NCBI RefSeq assembly: GCF_022664395.1 | Contig: NZ_JAKRET010000005.1 | Location: 186,001 to 250,000 of the forward strand | DNA length: 64,000 bases | Direction of reading: 5' to 3' | DNA from: Sphingomonas lacusdianchii | Lineage (GTDB): Bacteria > Pseudomonadota > Alphaproteobacteria > Sphingomonadales > Sphingomonadaceae | In this document: one piece after another, positions 39,252 through 49,400 of the stretch | How positions within the stretch are numbered: the first letter of the stretch is position 1 | How the letters are laid out: each line of letters starts with the position of its first letter | Position numbers and translations under genes: made by a program | The notes under the pieces: model-generated | The model's database searches: none | Told to the model about the DNA's origin: nothing | What the model saw: the letters and a program-made list of their open reading frames with translations, nothing else

Positions 39252-39722
39252 GTGGAAGGGGAGGCGACCTCGATCGGACCGCTCGACATCACGCGCGTGA
39301 TGGCGGCGATCCCGCATCGCTATCCCATGTTGCTGGTCGACCGTGTCGTGGAATTGATCCCCGACCGGTCGATCACCGCGATCAAGGCGGTGACGATCAA
39401 CGAAGGCTTTTTCCAGGGACATTTCCCCGGCCGTCCGATCATGCCGGGCGTGCTGATCGTCGAGGCGCTGGCGCAGGCCGCCGGCATCCTCGCGGTCGAA
39501 AGCCTCGGCCTCGCCGGTTCGGGCAAGCTGGTCTATTTCATGTCGATCGACGGCGTGAAGTTCCGCAAGCCGGTCGAACCGGGCGTGTTGCTCACGCTGG
39601 AGGCCGAATTCGTGCAGAAGCGCGCGCGCGTCTGCAAATTCGCGGGCAAGGCGCGCATCGATGGCGACCTTGCCGCCGAATGCGAGTTCACCGCGATGAT
39701 CGCCGATCCGCCCAAGGCGTAA
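39252..39722 (+). CDS. fabZ: (3R)-hydroxyacyl-ACP dehydratase FabZ
   Basis: A 156-residue hot-dog-fold dehydratase of fatty acid synthesis. Catalytic His57 ([11 protein letters not shown]) and Glu71 (IVEALAQ) are 14 residues apart as in E. coli, and [11 protein letters not shown] lies before them. GTG start two bases after skp. In E. coli lpxD stands before and lpxA after this gene; both are absent here. Confidence 0.97.
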   Translation: MEGEATSIGPLDITRVMAAIPHRYPMLLVDRVVELIPDRSITAIKAVTINEGFFQGHFPGRPIMPGVLIVEALAQAAGILAVESLGLAGSGKLVYFMSIDGVKFRKPVEPGVLLTLEAEFVQKRARVCKFAGKARIDGDLAAECEFTAMIADPPKA

Positions 39723-39818
39723 ATCCGCGCCGATCATTGCTATTTGGGGCGCGTCCGTGTACGGGCGCGCCTTCCTGTTTCCAGGCTGGTCGGAACCAGC
39801 CGCTCGCGGAGAAGACCG

Positions 39819-40049
39819 ATGAAGAAAGACACGCATCCCGACTATCACATGATCAAGGTCCAGATGACCGACGGCACCGTGTTCGAAACCCGCTCCACCT
39901 GGGGCAAGGAAGGCGACACGATGCAGCTCGACATCGACCCGCTGGCGCACCCGGCATGGACCGGCGGCCGTGGCCAGATGCTGGATTCGGGTGGTCAGGT
40001 CGCACGCTTCAACAAGCGTTTCGGCGGTCTCACGCTCGGCAAGAAGTAA
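39819..40049 (+). CDS. rpmE: 50S ribosomal protein L31
   Basis: A 76-residue L31: [19 protein letters not shown], then the HPAWTGG and RFNKRFGGL blocks. It contains no cysteine, so it is a zinc-independent form. The GCGGAGAAG ribosome-binding site decides for ATG 39819 over a longer Arg-rich upstream frame. Confidence 0.96.
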   Translation: MKKDTHPDYHMIKVQMTDGTVFETRSTWGKEGDTMQLDIDPLAHPAWTGGRGQMLDSGGQVARFNKRFGGLTLGKK

Positions 40050-40082
40050 GCCGAAGGCGCCCCGGCGCCGAGCACTTCGCGA

Positions 40083-40116
40083 AAGGCCGCGGTGGCGTCT
40101 GCTACCGCGGCCTTTT
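40083..40116 (+). terminator. rho-independent terminator of rpmE
   Basis: Stem AAGGCCGCGGTGGC / GCTACCGCGGCCTT with a 4-base loop, followed by TTTG. Confidence 0.8.
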
Positions 40117-40156
40117 GTCGTTCGGGGGAATGCGCGGTTTGCTTCTTCTTCATTCG

Positions 40157-40410
40157 CGCGCAGGCGGAAATCCATAGCCGCTGCCGTTTCGACTTGAGGC
40201 GCAACATCCGCGCATATGGATTCCCGCCTTCGCGAGACCCCTGCGAAAGTCACTCGATCGCCTGAAAACTGCCGTACCCCGGCAAAGGCCGGGGTCCAGT
40301 TGGGAAGGCCTTTCCGCACCTTGCCACCGTCCCCCAACTGGGCCCCGGCCTCCGCCGGGGTACGAAAAGGGGCTTTCGCATAGGTCCTGCCTGCGCGGGT
40401 ATGACGATGC
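40157..40410. repeat. nested extragenic inverted repeats between rpmE and the glucosidase gene
   Basis: Two inverted repeats fill a gene-free stretch of about 340 bases. Arms 40157-40176 and 40215-40234 match at 18 of 20 positions. Arms 40274-40304 and 40333-40363 match at 28 of 31, and each of those arms contains its own CCCCGG/CCGGGG hairpin. Copies of TGCGAAAG and CTTTCGCA flank the second pair. This looks like a cluster of REP-type elements rather than genes. A further hairpin, CCGGGGATCGC/GCGATCCCCGG, lies at 40424-40452 beside the glucosidase stop. Confidence 0.6.
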
Positions 40411-40460
40411 TGCGTCGGACGAGCCGGGGATCGCCGTCTTCGCGATCCCCGGTGGCGGCG

Positions 40461-42752
40461 TTAGCGCCCGCGATTGTCGAGCGTTGCCGCTGCCAGTTGC
40501 ACGCTCGTCCGTGCGACGATGTCGGTCGCGCTGTTGGCCAGCAGCAGGTGATACGTCCCGCCTGCGATCTTCCAGCCGCGCGTCTGGCTGTCGAACGTCG
40601 CCAGCAGACGCGGATCGACGGTCACGTCGACGGTCCGGCTTTCGCCGGGTGCCAGATCGACCTTGGCGAAGCCGCCCAGTCGCTTGGGCGCTTCCCAACC
40701 GGTGCCGGCGACGTACAATTGTGCCAGCCCTTTGCCACGCACCTTCCCCGCATTGGTGATGGTGAAGCGCGCCTGCACGCTTTTGCCGGCCGGTTGGGCG
40801 GTCAGGCCGCCGAGCGTAAAGCTGGTATAGGACAGGCCGTATCCGAACGGGAACAACGGCTTGGCGCCGGTCTTGTCGAACCACTTATAGCCGACCGCCG
40901 CCCCTTCGATATTGTAGTTGCTCATCGGATGCGAATCACGGTCGAGCTTCGGATCGCCCTCGATCACCGGACGCGGCAGTTGCGTCAGCGATGCCGGGAA
41001 GGTCGCGGGCAAATGCCCCGACGGATTGACCTCGCCGGTCAGCACGCGCGCGATCGCCTCACCGCCCGACGTGCCCGGATACCATGCCTCCAGCACCGCG
41101 CCGACCCGGCCGAGCCATGGCATCAGCACCGGGCCGCCGGTTTCGAGCACGACCACCGTCCTGCGGTTGGCACGGGCGACCGCGTCGATCAGCGCATCCT
41201 GATTGTCGGGCAGGTTCAGGTTCGGTGCGTCGATCGACTCGCCGGTCCATTGTTCGCCGAACACGATCACGACATCGGCCTTGCGCGCGGCGGTCGCCGC
41301 GGCCTTCACGTCCTTGCCGTCGAGATAGGTGACCTGCGCCTTGGTGCGTGCCTGCAACGCCTTCATCGGCGAGGAGGGGTGGTAGAGCTTCGGCCCCGGA
41401 AAGCCGCCCGGATATTCATCGGCGACGGCAAGCCCGTTGACCGGGCCGCCATGCGGATAGACCTGGCTCGACCCGCCGCCGGACAGCACGCCGACATGGG
41501 CATGGGCACCGATCAGCAGGATCGAATTCGCGGTCGACGCCAGCGGCAACAGCCCGGCGCTGTTCTTGAGCAAGACGATGCCTTCCTCGGCATCGGCGCG
41601 GGTGACGGCGGCGTGGGCGGCATAATCGATCGTCGTCGCCCGGTCGCCCGCGACCGGCGTGTCGAACAGCCCGTTCCTGAACATCGCCCACAGGATGCGC
41701 CGCGCCATGTCGGTCGCCCGCGCCTCCGGAACATAACCGTTATTCACCGCTTCGCGCAGCGCGTCGGCGAAATAGGGTGAGCGATCGAACGCCCATCCCG
41801 ATTGCTGGTCCAGCCCGGCATTGGCGGCCTGCGTCGTCGAATGGGTCGCGCCCCAATCGGACATGACATAGCCCTTATAGCCCCAGTCCTTTTTCAAGGT
41901 GCGGTTTAGCAGCCAGTCATTCTCACAGGCATAGAAGCCGTTGACGCGGTTGTAGGAACACATGACCGATCCGGGATCGCCCGCCTCGATCGCAAATTCG
42001 AACGCGAGCAGGTCCGACTGGCGTGCCGCTGCTTCGTCGATGCGATGGTCGATGTTGAAGCGGTTGGTTTCCTGCCCGTTGAAGGCGTAATGCTTCATCG
42101 TCGAGATGACGTTCTGCGACTGGATGCCCTTGATCTCATGGCCGGTGATGATGCCGGCGAGCAGCGGATCTTCGCCGCCATATTCGAAATTCCGGCCGTT
42201 GCGCGGTTCGCGCATCAGGTTCATGCCGCCCGCCAGTTGCACGTTGAAGCCCGAGAGGAACGCCTCGCGCCCGATCATCGCGCCGCCCGCCTGTGCGACC
42301 TCCGGGTTCCACGTCGCGGCAGTGGCGATACCCGATGGCAGCGAAGTGCGCAGGCGCGGCGTCGGCGACCGCTGGGTCGCGACACCTAGTCCGGCATCGG
42401 TCTGCCACTGACCCGGAATACCGAGCCGCGGAATGCCGGGAATATAGCCCGCCGAATCGGGCAGGCCGTCCTTCGGCATCTCGTAATTCTTGATCGGCGT
42501 GCGCTGCCAATCGGCCTTGGTCGAGAAATAGCCGAAGGTGAGCTGCAATTTCTCGTCGAGCGTCATTTCCTTCAGCACCAGTTCGGTGCGGGCATCGGCG
42601 TCGAGTGCGCGGTTCATCCATGGCCGCGCCTGCGGGCCGTCGGCCGGGCGGGTCGCGGCCTGCGGCGCGTTGTTGGTCGTCTGCGCCAACGCGGGGGCGG
42701 TGGTGAGCAGCGTGCTGCCGAGCAGGGCGGCGATTCGAAGGGATGGGGACAT
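40461..42752 (-). CDS. bglX: periplasmic GH3 beta-glucosidase (BglX-like)
   Basis: A 763-residue family 3 glycoside hydrolase with a signal peptide (1-23, ALA before QTTNN). Substrate-binding KHYAFN is at 220-225 and the nucleophile is Asp299 in GYVMSDWGATHS. The (alpha/beta)6 sandwich and a C-terminal fibronectin-III-like domain (YKWFDKTGAKPLFPFGYGLS onward) complete the usual architecture. It would release glucose or another sugar from beta-glycosides. It faces away from the GH18-CE4-GT2 gene, with a LacI-type operator candidate in the gap. The start ATG 42752 is chosen for its signal peptide; the frame is open further upstream. Confidence 0.92.
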   Translation of the reverse strand: MSPSLRIAALLGSTLLTTAPALAQTTNNAPQAATRPADGPQARPWMNRALDADARTELVLKEMTLDEKLQLTFGYFSTKADWQRTPIKNYEMPKDGLPDSAGYIPGIPRLGIPGQWQTDAGLGVATQRSPTPRLRTSLPSGIATAATWNPEVAQAGGAMIGREAFLSGFNVQLAGGMNLMREPRNGRNFEYGGEDPLLAGIITGHEIKGIQSQNVISTMKHYAFNGQETNRFNIDHRIDEAAARQSDLLAFEFAIEAGDPGSVMCSYNRVNGFYACENDWLLNRTLKKDWGYKGYVMSDWGATHSTTQAANAGLDQQSGWAFDRSPYFADALREAVNNGYVPEARATDMARRILWAMFRNGLFDTPVAGDRATTIDYAAHAAVTRADAEEGIVLLKNSAGLLPLASTANSILLIGAHAHVGVLSGGGSSQVYPHGGPVNGLAVADEYPGGFPGPKLYHPSSPMKALQARTKAQVTYLDGKDVKAAATAARKADVVIVFGEQWTGESIDAPNLNLPDNQDALIDAVARANRRTVVVLETGGPVLMPWLGRVGAVLEAWYPGTSGGEAIARVLTGEVNPSGHLPATFPASLTQLPRPVIEGDPKLDRDSHPMSNYNIEGAAVGYKWFDKTGAKPLFPFGYGLSYTSFTLGGLTAQPAGKSVQARFTITNAGKVRGKGLAQLYVAGTGWEAPKRLGGFAKVDLAPGESRTVDVTVDPRLLATFDSQTRGWKIAGGTYHLLLANSATDIVARTSVQLAAATLDNRGR

Positions 42753-42932
42753 CGACAGGGTCTTTCGCGAAGGGGACGAGGGGGCGATCAGGCGGGACGG
42801 GGCGATTGCGGTAGGGAGTCGTCCGGCAAAACGAAGCCGGGGCGGACCATGATGGCGTGGCGCGATGCGGCGCATATCGTACCCTTTCCCCTCTCCCCGC
42901 GCGCCATGTCGGCGTCGTCGTGATGGTCGCTG

Positions 42933-42946
42933 TGATAGCGTTGTCA
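42933..42946. promoter_or_regulatory. candidate LacI-family operator in the divergent bglX / polysaccharide-synthase gap
   Basis: TGATAGCGTTGTCA is an imperfect palindrome with central CG (10 of 14 positions symmetric), the form of LacI-family sites. A LacI-type gene lies 6.6 kb away at 49589-50626. The rest of the 320-base gap (42753-43072) holds no gene; 43002-43035 is AT-rich and may contain the promoter of the rightward gene. Confidence 0.4.
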
Positions 42947-43072
42947 GACCCGGTAAATCAATCCGTCCCTAGGCGGGCGAGGCAAGCCCGCGACGGCGAG
43001 CAATATTTCGGTATTTAACCGCATTTTCGGTTTCGATGCCTATGCGCAGCCTACCAGTTTTCAGGGGGCGGC

Positions 43073-46000
43073 GTGACACATCCCATCTTCTACGATGCCA
43101 GCGGGCGGCGTGCCCGGTGGGTGCGGTGGGGTGCGACGATCATGGTCGTCGCCTTGCTGGGGATCGTCGCGCTGGTCGTATCGGCACTGACGCGGATGCC
43201 GCAGCGTGCGGCGCTGGCGCTGCCCGAGGATGCCGCACGTCCGCGCGCGATCGCCGTCGCGCCGGTGAAGACCGCCCCCGGCCCGTGGTTGCCGGCGGGG
43301 CAGGCGACGGCCCCGGCACGGCATCTGCCGGTGCTCGGCTTCTACATGCCGTGGGACGCGGCGTCGCGCCAGTCGCTGCTCGCCCATGTGGACGAGGTCG
43401 ACTGGCTGGCGCCCGGCCTCGCATCGGTTTCGGGGCGTGATCATCGCTTTGCCTATGAAAGCGACGACTATCTCCACCGCGTGCTGGCACGGGCCAAGCG
43501 GCCACCCGCGCTCATTCCGATGGTGCAGAACGCCCGCGAGGACGGCAGCTGGGACGGCCCCGGCACCGCTGCGTTGCTGGCCGATGCCCCCGCGCGTCGC
43601 CGGTTCGCGGCACAGATTGAGGCGATGGTCGCAGCGGAGCGGGGCACCGGCGTCATGCTCGACCTCGAAAGCCTGCCCGCGACCGCCCACGCCGATTACC
43701 GGCGGTTCCTGTCCGAACTGCGCACGCGCTTCGCCCGGCGCCATTGGCAGGTGATGATCGCCGCGCCGGTCGCCGACGCCGAATGGGACCTCGCCCGCTA
43801 TGCCAGGGTCGTCGATCGGCAGGTGCTGATGGCCTATGACGAACATTGGATGGGGGGCGAGGCGGGACCGATCGCGTCGCAGCCATGGTTCGCGCAGGTC
43901 GTGGCCGACGCATTGCGCAGCGCCGGCCCCGGCGCGATCGTCGCGCTCGGCAACTATGGCTATGACTGGACCGGCCGCACGACCGTTCCCCTCAGCGTCG
44001 GCGATGCGTGGAACCTCGCGCGACAGGCCGGCACCGTCCCGCAATTCGATCGGGCGAGCGGCAACTGGCATTTCGCCTATCGCCAGAAGGGCCGCGACCA
44101 TCGGGTCTGGTTGCTCGATGCCGTCACCGCCGCCAACCAGCTTCGCGCCGCATCGTCGGCGGGTGCGCAGGCGGTGGCGCTGTGGCGGATGGGCAGCGAG
44201 GACCCGCATTTCTGGACCGTCGCGCGGACCGGCTCCGCCGCCGGGGCCGAAAGCTTGCCGAAGCCCGCCGGGGTGACGCTGATCGGGCAGGGGGAAGTCT
44301 TGCGACTGGATGCCGGGGCGACCGCCGGCCAACGCTCGCTGCGCCACGACGCCAGCGGCATGGTCCGCGCGGCGCGGGTCGATCGTCTGCCCGGACCCGA
44401 TATCGTGCAGCGGACCGGCGCGCAGCGGCGCATGGTCGCGCTGACCTTCGACGACGGCCCCGACCCGGTGTGGACCCCGAAAATCCTCGACGTGCTGAAG
44501 CGCGAGGGCGCCCCCGCCACCTTCTTCGTCACCGGCGCCAATGCGCTGGGGCAGGGGCCGATCCTGCGCCGGATCGTCGACGAGGGGAGCGAACTGGGCA
44601 ACCACAGCACGTCGCACGCGAACCTGTCGCACCGCACGCCGGAGGCGATCCGGCTGGAACTGACCGCGACCGAACGGCTGGTCGAGGCCTATACCGGCCG
44701 GGCGATGCGGCTGTTCCGTCCGCCGTTCCTCGGCGACGCCGATCCCGATCGCCGCGACGAACTGCACGCGACGCGGGTCGGGGCGGAACTCGGCTATCTG
44801 ACCGTCGGCTTGAACGTCGATCCGCATGACTGGCAGACGCCGTCGCCCGAACAGATCATCGCGCGAACGATCGAGCAGGTCGAGGCCGGCACGGCCGATC
44901 GCCCGACCCGCATCGTGCTGCTGCACGATTCCGGCGGCGACCGCAGCGGCACGCTGGCGGCGTTGCCCGGCATCATTCGCGGCCTGCGCGCGCGGGGCTA
45001 TGAACTGGTCGGCGTGTCGCTGCTGGCAGGACTGTCGCGCGATCAGGTGATGCCGGTGCTGAAGGGGGCGCAGGCGAGCGAGGCGGCGAGCGCGCGCGGC
45101 CTGTTTGGCGGGGTCAGCCTGACCCGCGACCTGGTGATGACGGCGTTCCTGCTGGTGATCGCGATCGGCATCGCGCGGTCGGTGGCGCTGGCCGGGCTGG
45201 CGTTGCGCGCGTCACGCCGGGACGGTCCGCCGCCTGCCGCGCCACATCTGATCCCGACCTCGGTCTCGGTCCTAATCCCGGCATTCAACGAGGCGCGCGT
45301 GATCGAGGCGTCGGTGCGTCGTATCCTCGGCAGCGTCGGCGTACGGATCGACGTGATCGTGATCGACGACGGGTCGTCCGACGGCACGTCCGACATCGTG
45401 GAGGCGGCGTTCGGCATCGACCCGCGCGTGCGGCTGTTGACGCTGGAAAATGGCGGGAAGGCGCGCGCGCTCAACGCCGGGTTGCAGATGGCGAGGGGCG
45501 ACGTGGTCGTCGCCCTCGACGCCGATACCCAGTTCGAACCCGATACCATCGCCCGCCTGCTGCGCTGGTTCGCCGATCCGGCGATCGGCGCCGTCGCGGG
45601 CAATGCGAAGGTCGGCAACCGCGTGAACGTCATCACCCGCTGGCAGGCGCTCGAATATATCACCGCCCAGAATCTGGAACGGCGCGCGCTGCATGCGCTG
45701 GGCGCGGTGACGGTCGTGCCGGGTGCGGTCGGGGCGTGGCGACGCGCGGCGCTCGACGCGGTCGGCGGCTATCCCGACGATACGCTGGCCGAGGATCAGG
45801 ACCTGACCATCGCCATCCAGCGTGCCGGCTGGCGAGTCGCCTGCGACTTGGAAGCGATCGCATGGACCGAGGCGCCGGAAACGGCGCGGGCGCTGTTCCG
45901 CCAGCGCTATCGCTGGGCCTATGGCACGTTGCAGTGCCTGTGGAAGCATCGTGCGATCATCGGGCGGGGGCGTCCGCGCGGGCTGGCGATGCTGGGCCTG

Positions 46001-46444
46001 CCGCAGGCGCTGGTGTTCCAGCTGCTGTTCTCGCTTGCCGCGCCGTTGATCGACCTGGCCTTGCTCGCCAGCATCGTCACGACCGCATGGCGGATCGCCG
46101 ATCGCGGTTGGGATGCGGCGGGGGGCGATGCTGGTTGGGTCGCGCTGCACTGGGCTGCATTCACTGGCATCGATCTCGCCTGCGGCTGGGTCGCCTATCG
46201 TCTGGAAGGACGGGGCGAACGACTGCCCGTGCTTCGCATGCTGGCGCAACGCTTCGGCTATCGACAGTTGCTCTATGCGGTCGTCCTGCGCGCCGTAACG
46301 GCGGCGCTGACCGGTCCGAAGGTTGGCTGGGGCAAGCTGGAGCGCCGCGGAAGCGTCACGACTTCCGAGGATGGTTCGGTAGTGGCGTCGATCGGGGAGC
46401 GGGCGGCGCGGCCGGTCGCAGCCGAAATCGCTGCTGCCGCATGA
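43073..46444 (+). CDS. trifunctional GH18-like / NodB deacetylase / GT2 polysaccharide synthase (copy 1)
   Basis: A 1123-residue inner-membrane protein. A membrane helix (about 21-39) is followed by a GH18-like domain (about 85-385; GVMLDLES with Asp197 and Glu199, MAYDEHW at 253-259), then a CE4 deacetylase domain (about 450-650; TFDDGP 458-463, His511 and His515 in NHSTSH, RPPF, LLHD). A further helix (about 686-712) leads to a BcsA/PgaC-like GT2 domain (DDG 765-767, DAD 816-818, AEDQD 906-910, QRYRW 944-948) and C-terminal membrane helices. It is predicted to polymerise, deacetylate and trim a beta-linked amino-sugar polymer; the product is not proven. GTG start. A paralogue lies at 53151-56453. 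Confidence 0.88.
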   Translation: MTHPIFYDASGRRARWVRWGATIMVVALLGIVALVVSALTRMPQRAALALPEDAARPRAIAVAPVKTAPGPWLPAGQATAPARHLPVLGFYMPWDAASRQSLLAHVDEVDWLAPGLASVSGRDHRFAYESDDYLHRVLARAKRPPALIPMVQNAREDGSWDGPGTAALLADAPARRRFAAQIEAMVAAERGTGVMLDLESLPATAHADYRRFLSELRTRFARRHWQVMIAAPVADAEWDLARYARVVDRQVLMAYDEHWMGGEAGPIASQPWFAQVVADALRSAGPGAIVALGNYGYDWTGRTTVPLSVGDAWNLARQAGTVPQFDRASGNWHFAYRQKGRDHRVWLLDAVTAANQLRAASSAGAQAVALWRMGSEDPHFWTVARTGSAAGAESLPKPAGVTLIGQGEVLRLDAGATAGQRSLRHDASGMVRAARVDRLPGPDIVQRTGAQRRMVALTFDDGPDPVWTPKILDVLKREGAPATFFVTGANALGQGPILRRIVDEGSELGNHSTSHANLSHRTPEAIRLELTATERLVEAYTGRAMRLFRPPFLGDADPDRRDELHATRVGAELGYLTVGLNVDPHDWQTPSPEQIIARTIEQVEAGTADRPTRIVLLHDSGGDRSGTLAALPGIIRGLRARGYELVGVSLLAGLSRDQVMPVLKGAQASEAASARGLFGGVSLTRDLVMTAFLLVIAIGIARSVALAGLALRASRRDGPPPAAPHLIPTSVSVLIPAFNEARVIEASVRRILGSVGVRIDVIVIDDGSSDGTSDIVEAAFGIDPRVRLLTLENGGKARALNAGLQMARGDVVVALDADTQFEPDTIARLLRWFADPAIGAVAGNAKVGNRVNVITRWQALEYITAQNLERRALHALGAVTVVPGAVGAWRRAALDAVGGYPDDTLAEDQDLTIAIQRAGWRVACDLEAIAWTEAPETARALFRQRYRWAYGTLQCLWKHRAIIGRGRPRGLAMLGLPQALVFQLLFSLAAPLIDLALLASIVTTAWRIADRGWDAAGGDAGWVALHWAAFTGIDLACGWVAYRLEGRGERLPVLRMLAQRFGYRQLLYAVVLRAVTAALTGPKVGWGKLERRGSVTTSEDGSVVASIGERAARPVAAEIAAAA

Positions 46445-46493
46445 AGCTGTGGCACTTGTTGACACACCCGGTGCGCTGCAGGAGATGTTCGCG

Positions 46494-49400
46494 ATGACCG
46501 GACGACATACCAGCAACGTATCGCTGACGCCCGAACTCAAGGCGTTCATCGCGGAGGCCGTGGCGGGCGGCGACTATGCCAATGCCAGCGAGGTCGTCCG
46601 CGCCGGTTTGCGTGCGTTGCGCAACGGCGCGGCGGGACGCGGGGTGTTGGCGAAGGACTGGCCGGCGGCGGACGGGGAATGCGCCGCGCTGATCCGGACG
46701 CGAAACTGGGCCGACTTCCCGCTCGGAACGCCGGCCGACTGGCCGCCCGAAATGCGCGCGACGATCGCCAACATCGTCAATTCGCCGGTCGCCAAGATGC
46801 TCATGTGGGGACCGGACCACATCCTGTTCTACAACGACGCCTATCGCGCGATCGTCGGCGACCGCCATCCGCAGGTGTTCGCCACCCCGGTGGAGCAGGC
46901 ATTCCCTGAGCTGTGGGAGCATCTTCGTATCGTCCTGCCGGCGGCGCTGCGCGGGCAGAGCCAGTCGTTTCTCGATCGGACGACCGTTCTGTCGCGTGCT
47001 TGCGAATCGAAAACGTTCACGCTCGATCTTCACTACACGCCTGTGGTCGACGGGCGCGGGGTAGCCGGCGGGGTACTCTGCACGGTCGTCGACAATAGCG
47101 CACGCAAGGCGATCGAATCCCGCCTGGCGGCGAGCGAGGCGGAGCTGCGTCGCATCGCCGACGCCGTGCCGATGCTCGTATCCTATATCGACTCCGACCA
47201 TCGCTACCGCTTCACCAATGCGCATTACGAAGGCTGGTTCGGGGGCGAGCCGGATGCGATGGTCGGACGCCATATCCGCGACGTGATCGGCGAGGAAATG
47301 TATCGCGACCGCCGGGCCGATATCGAGCGGGCGTTGACCGGCGAACCGGTGGTCGGTGAAACGGTCTTGCACCATCAGGCACTCGGCCCCCGCGCGGTGG
47401 AGATCCGGTACGTTCCGCATCAGGACGACACCGGCGAGACGGTCGGTGCCTATATCCTGGGTATCGACATTACCGAACGCGCCCGCGACGCCGCCGCAAT
47501 CAAGGCGAGCAACGCACGCTTCCGCACGGCGATGCAGGCCGTGCACGGGGTGTTGTGGACCAACAGCGCGGATGGCCGGATGGTCGGCGAACAGCCCGGC
47601 TGGGCGGCGCTGACCGGGCAGTCGTACGACGAATATCAGGATTTCGGCTGGGCATCGGCGGTCCATCCCGACGATGCGCAGGGATCGGTCGACGCGTGGA
47701 ACATCGCGGTCGCCGCGCGGAGCATGTTCGTCCACGAACATCGCGTCCGGCGGCGCGACGGCGAATGGCGTACCTTCGCCATTCGCGCGCTGCCGATCCT
47801 TGATGGCGCGGGCGAGATCACCGAATGGGTCGGGGTCCATACCGACATCTCGCACCGCCGGGCGGCGGAGGCGGCACTGCGCGAGCAGGCCGACAATCTC
47901 GCACAGCAGGTGCGGCATCGCGAGCGCGCCGAGGAACAGCTTCGCAGCCTCAACGAAACGCTCGAAAGCCGGGTGATCGCCGAAATCGCGGAACGCCGTC
48001 AGGCCGAGGCGCAACTGGCGCAGGCGCAGAAGATGGAGACCGTCGGTAAGCTGACCGGCGGGGTCGCGCATGATTTCAACAATCTGCTGCAGGTGGTCGG
48101 CGGCAACCTGCAATTGCTGGCCCGCGACGTGGTCGGCAACGCAAAGGCCGAACGCCGCGTCGAAAATGCGATGGCCGGCGTATCGCGCGGGGCGCGGCTG
48201 GCCAGCCAGTTGCTGGCGTTCGGGCGGCGACAGGCGCTGGAGCCGAAGGTGGTCAACGTCACCCGCTTCGTGCAGGGCATGGACGACATGCTGCGCCGGG
48301 CGATCGGCGAGGCGATCGAGATCGAAACCGTCTTTGCCGGCGGCCTGTGGAATACCTTCATCGATCCCGGCCAAATCGAGAATGCGCTGCTGAACCTCGC
48401 CATCAATGCCCGCGATGCGATGGACGGGCGCGGCAAGCTGACCATCGAACTGGCCAACGCGCATCTGGACGACGCTTACGCCCGTACGCACGAAGAGGTG
48501 GTGCCGGGGCAGTATGTGATGCTGGCGGTGACCGATACCGGCAGCGGCATGGCGCCCGACGTCGTCGAACGCGTGTTCGAGCCGTTCTTCTCGACCAAGC
48601 CGGAGGGCAAGGGATCGGGGCTGGGGCTGTCGATGGTGTATGGCTTCGTCAAACAGTCGGGCGGCCATGTGAAGATCTATTCAGAGATCGGGCACGGCAC
48701 CTCGATCAAGCTGTACCTACCGCGGGCGATGCAGTCCGAGGATATCGAGGTGCAGGTCGATAGCGGCCCGGTGCGGGGCGGGAGCGAGACGGTGCTGGTC
48801 GTCGAGGATGACGAGGAAGTCCGCGCGACCGTGGTCGAGATGCTCGGCGACCTTGGCTATCGGGTGCTCAAGGCGTCCGATGCCGCCAGCGGGCTGGCGG
48901 TGATCGAAAGCGGGGTACCGATCGACCTGCTGTTCACCGATGTCGTCATGCCGGGTACGCTCAAAAGCCCCGAAATGGCCCGCAAGGCGCGCGAGCGGCT
49001 GCCCGGCATCGCGGTCCTGTTCACCAGCGGTTATACCGAGAACTCGATCGTCCATGGCGGACGGCTCGACAAGGGCGTCGAGCTGTTGTCCAAACCCTAT
49101 ACGCGTGAGGCGCTGGCGCGTAAGATCCGTCACGTCCTGTCGAACCAGCAGCAGCGCAACCTTGCAACGTCGCCGTCTCCCGACAGCCGGCCGGTCGCGA
49201 TCACCACGCCGCCGACGCTCCGGCGTACGATCCTGCTGGTCGAGGATGATGGGCTGATCCGTATGAACAGCGCCGAAATGTTGGAGGAAGCCGGGTTCGT
49301 CGTGCTGGAAGCGGCCAGCGCGGAAGAGGCGATCACCGCGCTGCAGACCGCGCCGGTCGATATCCTCATCACCGACGTCAACCTGCCCGGCGCATCGGGT

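Noticed and set aside
40157..40452. CRISPR array
   Set aside because: The repeats are inverted pairs with no regular spacers or direct-repeat periodicity.
46449..46493. GTG start 15 codons upstream for the ParD-kinase
   Set aside because: No ribosome-binding site; AGGAG is placed correctly for the ATG at 46494.
46494..46640. Complete ParDE toxin-antitoxin locus
   Set aside because: Only the antitoxin-like domain is present; no RelE/ParE-type gene was found on either strand next to it.
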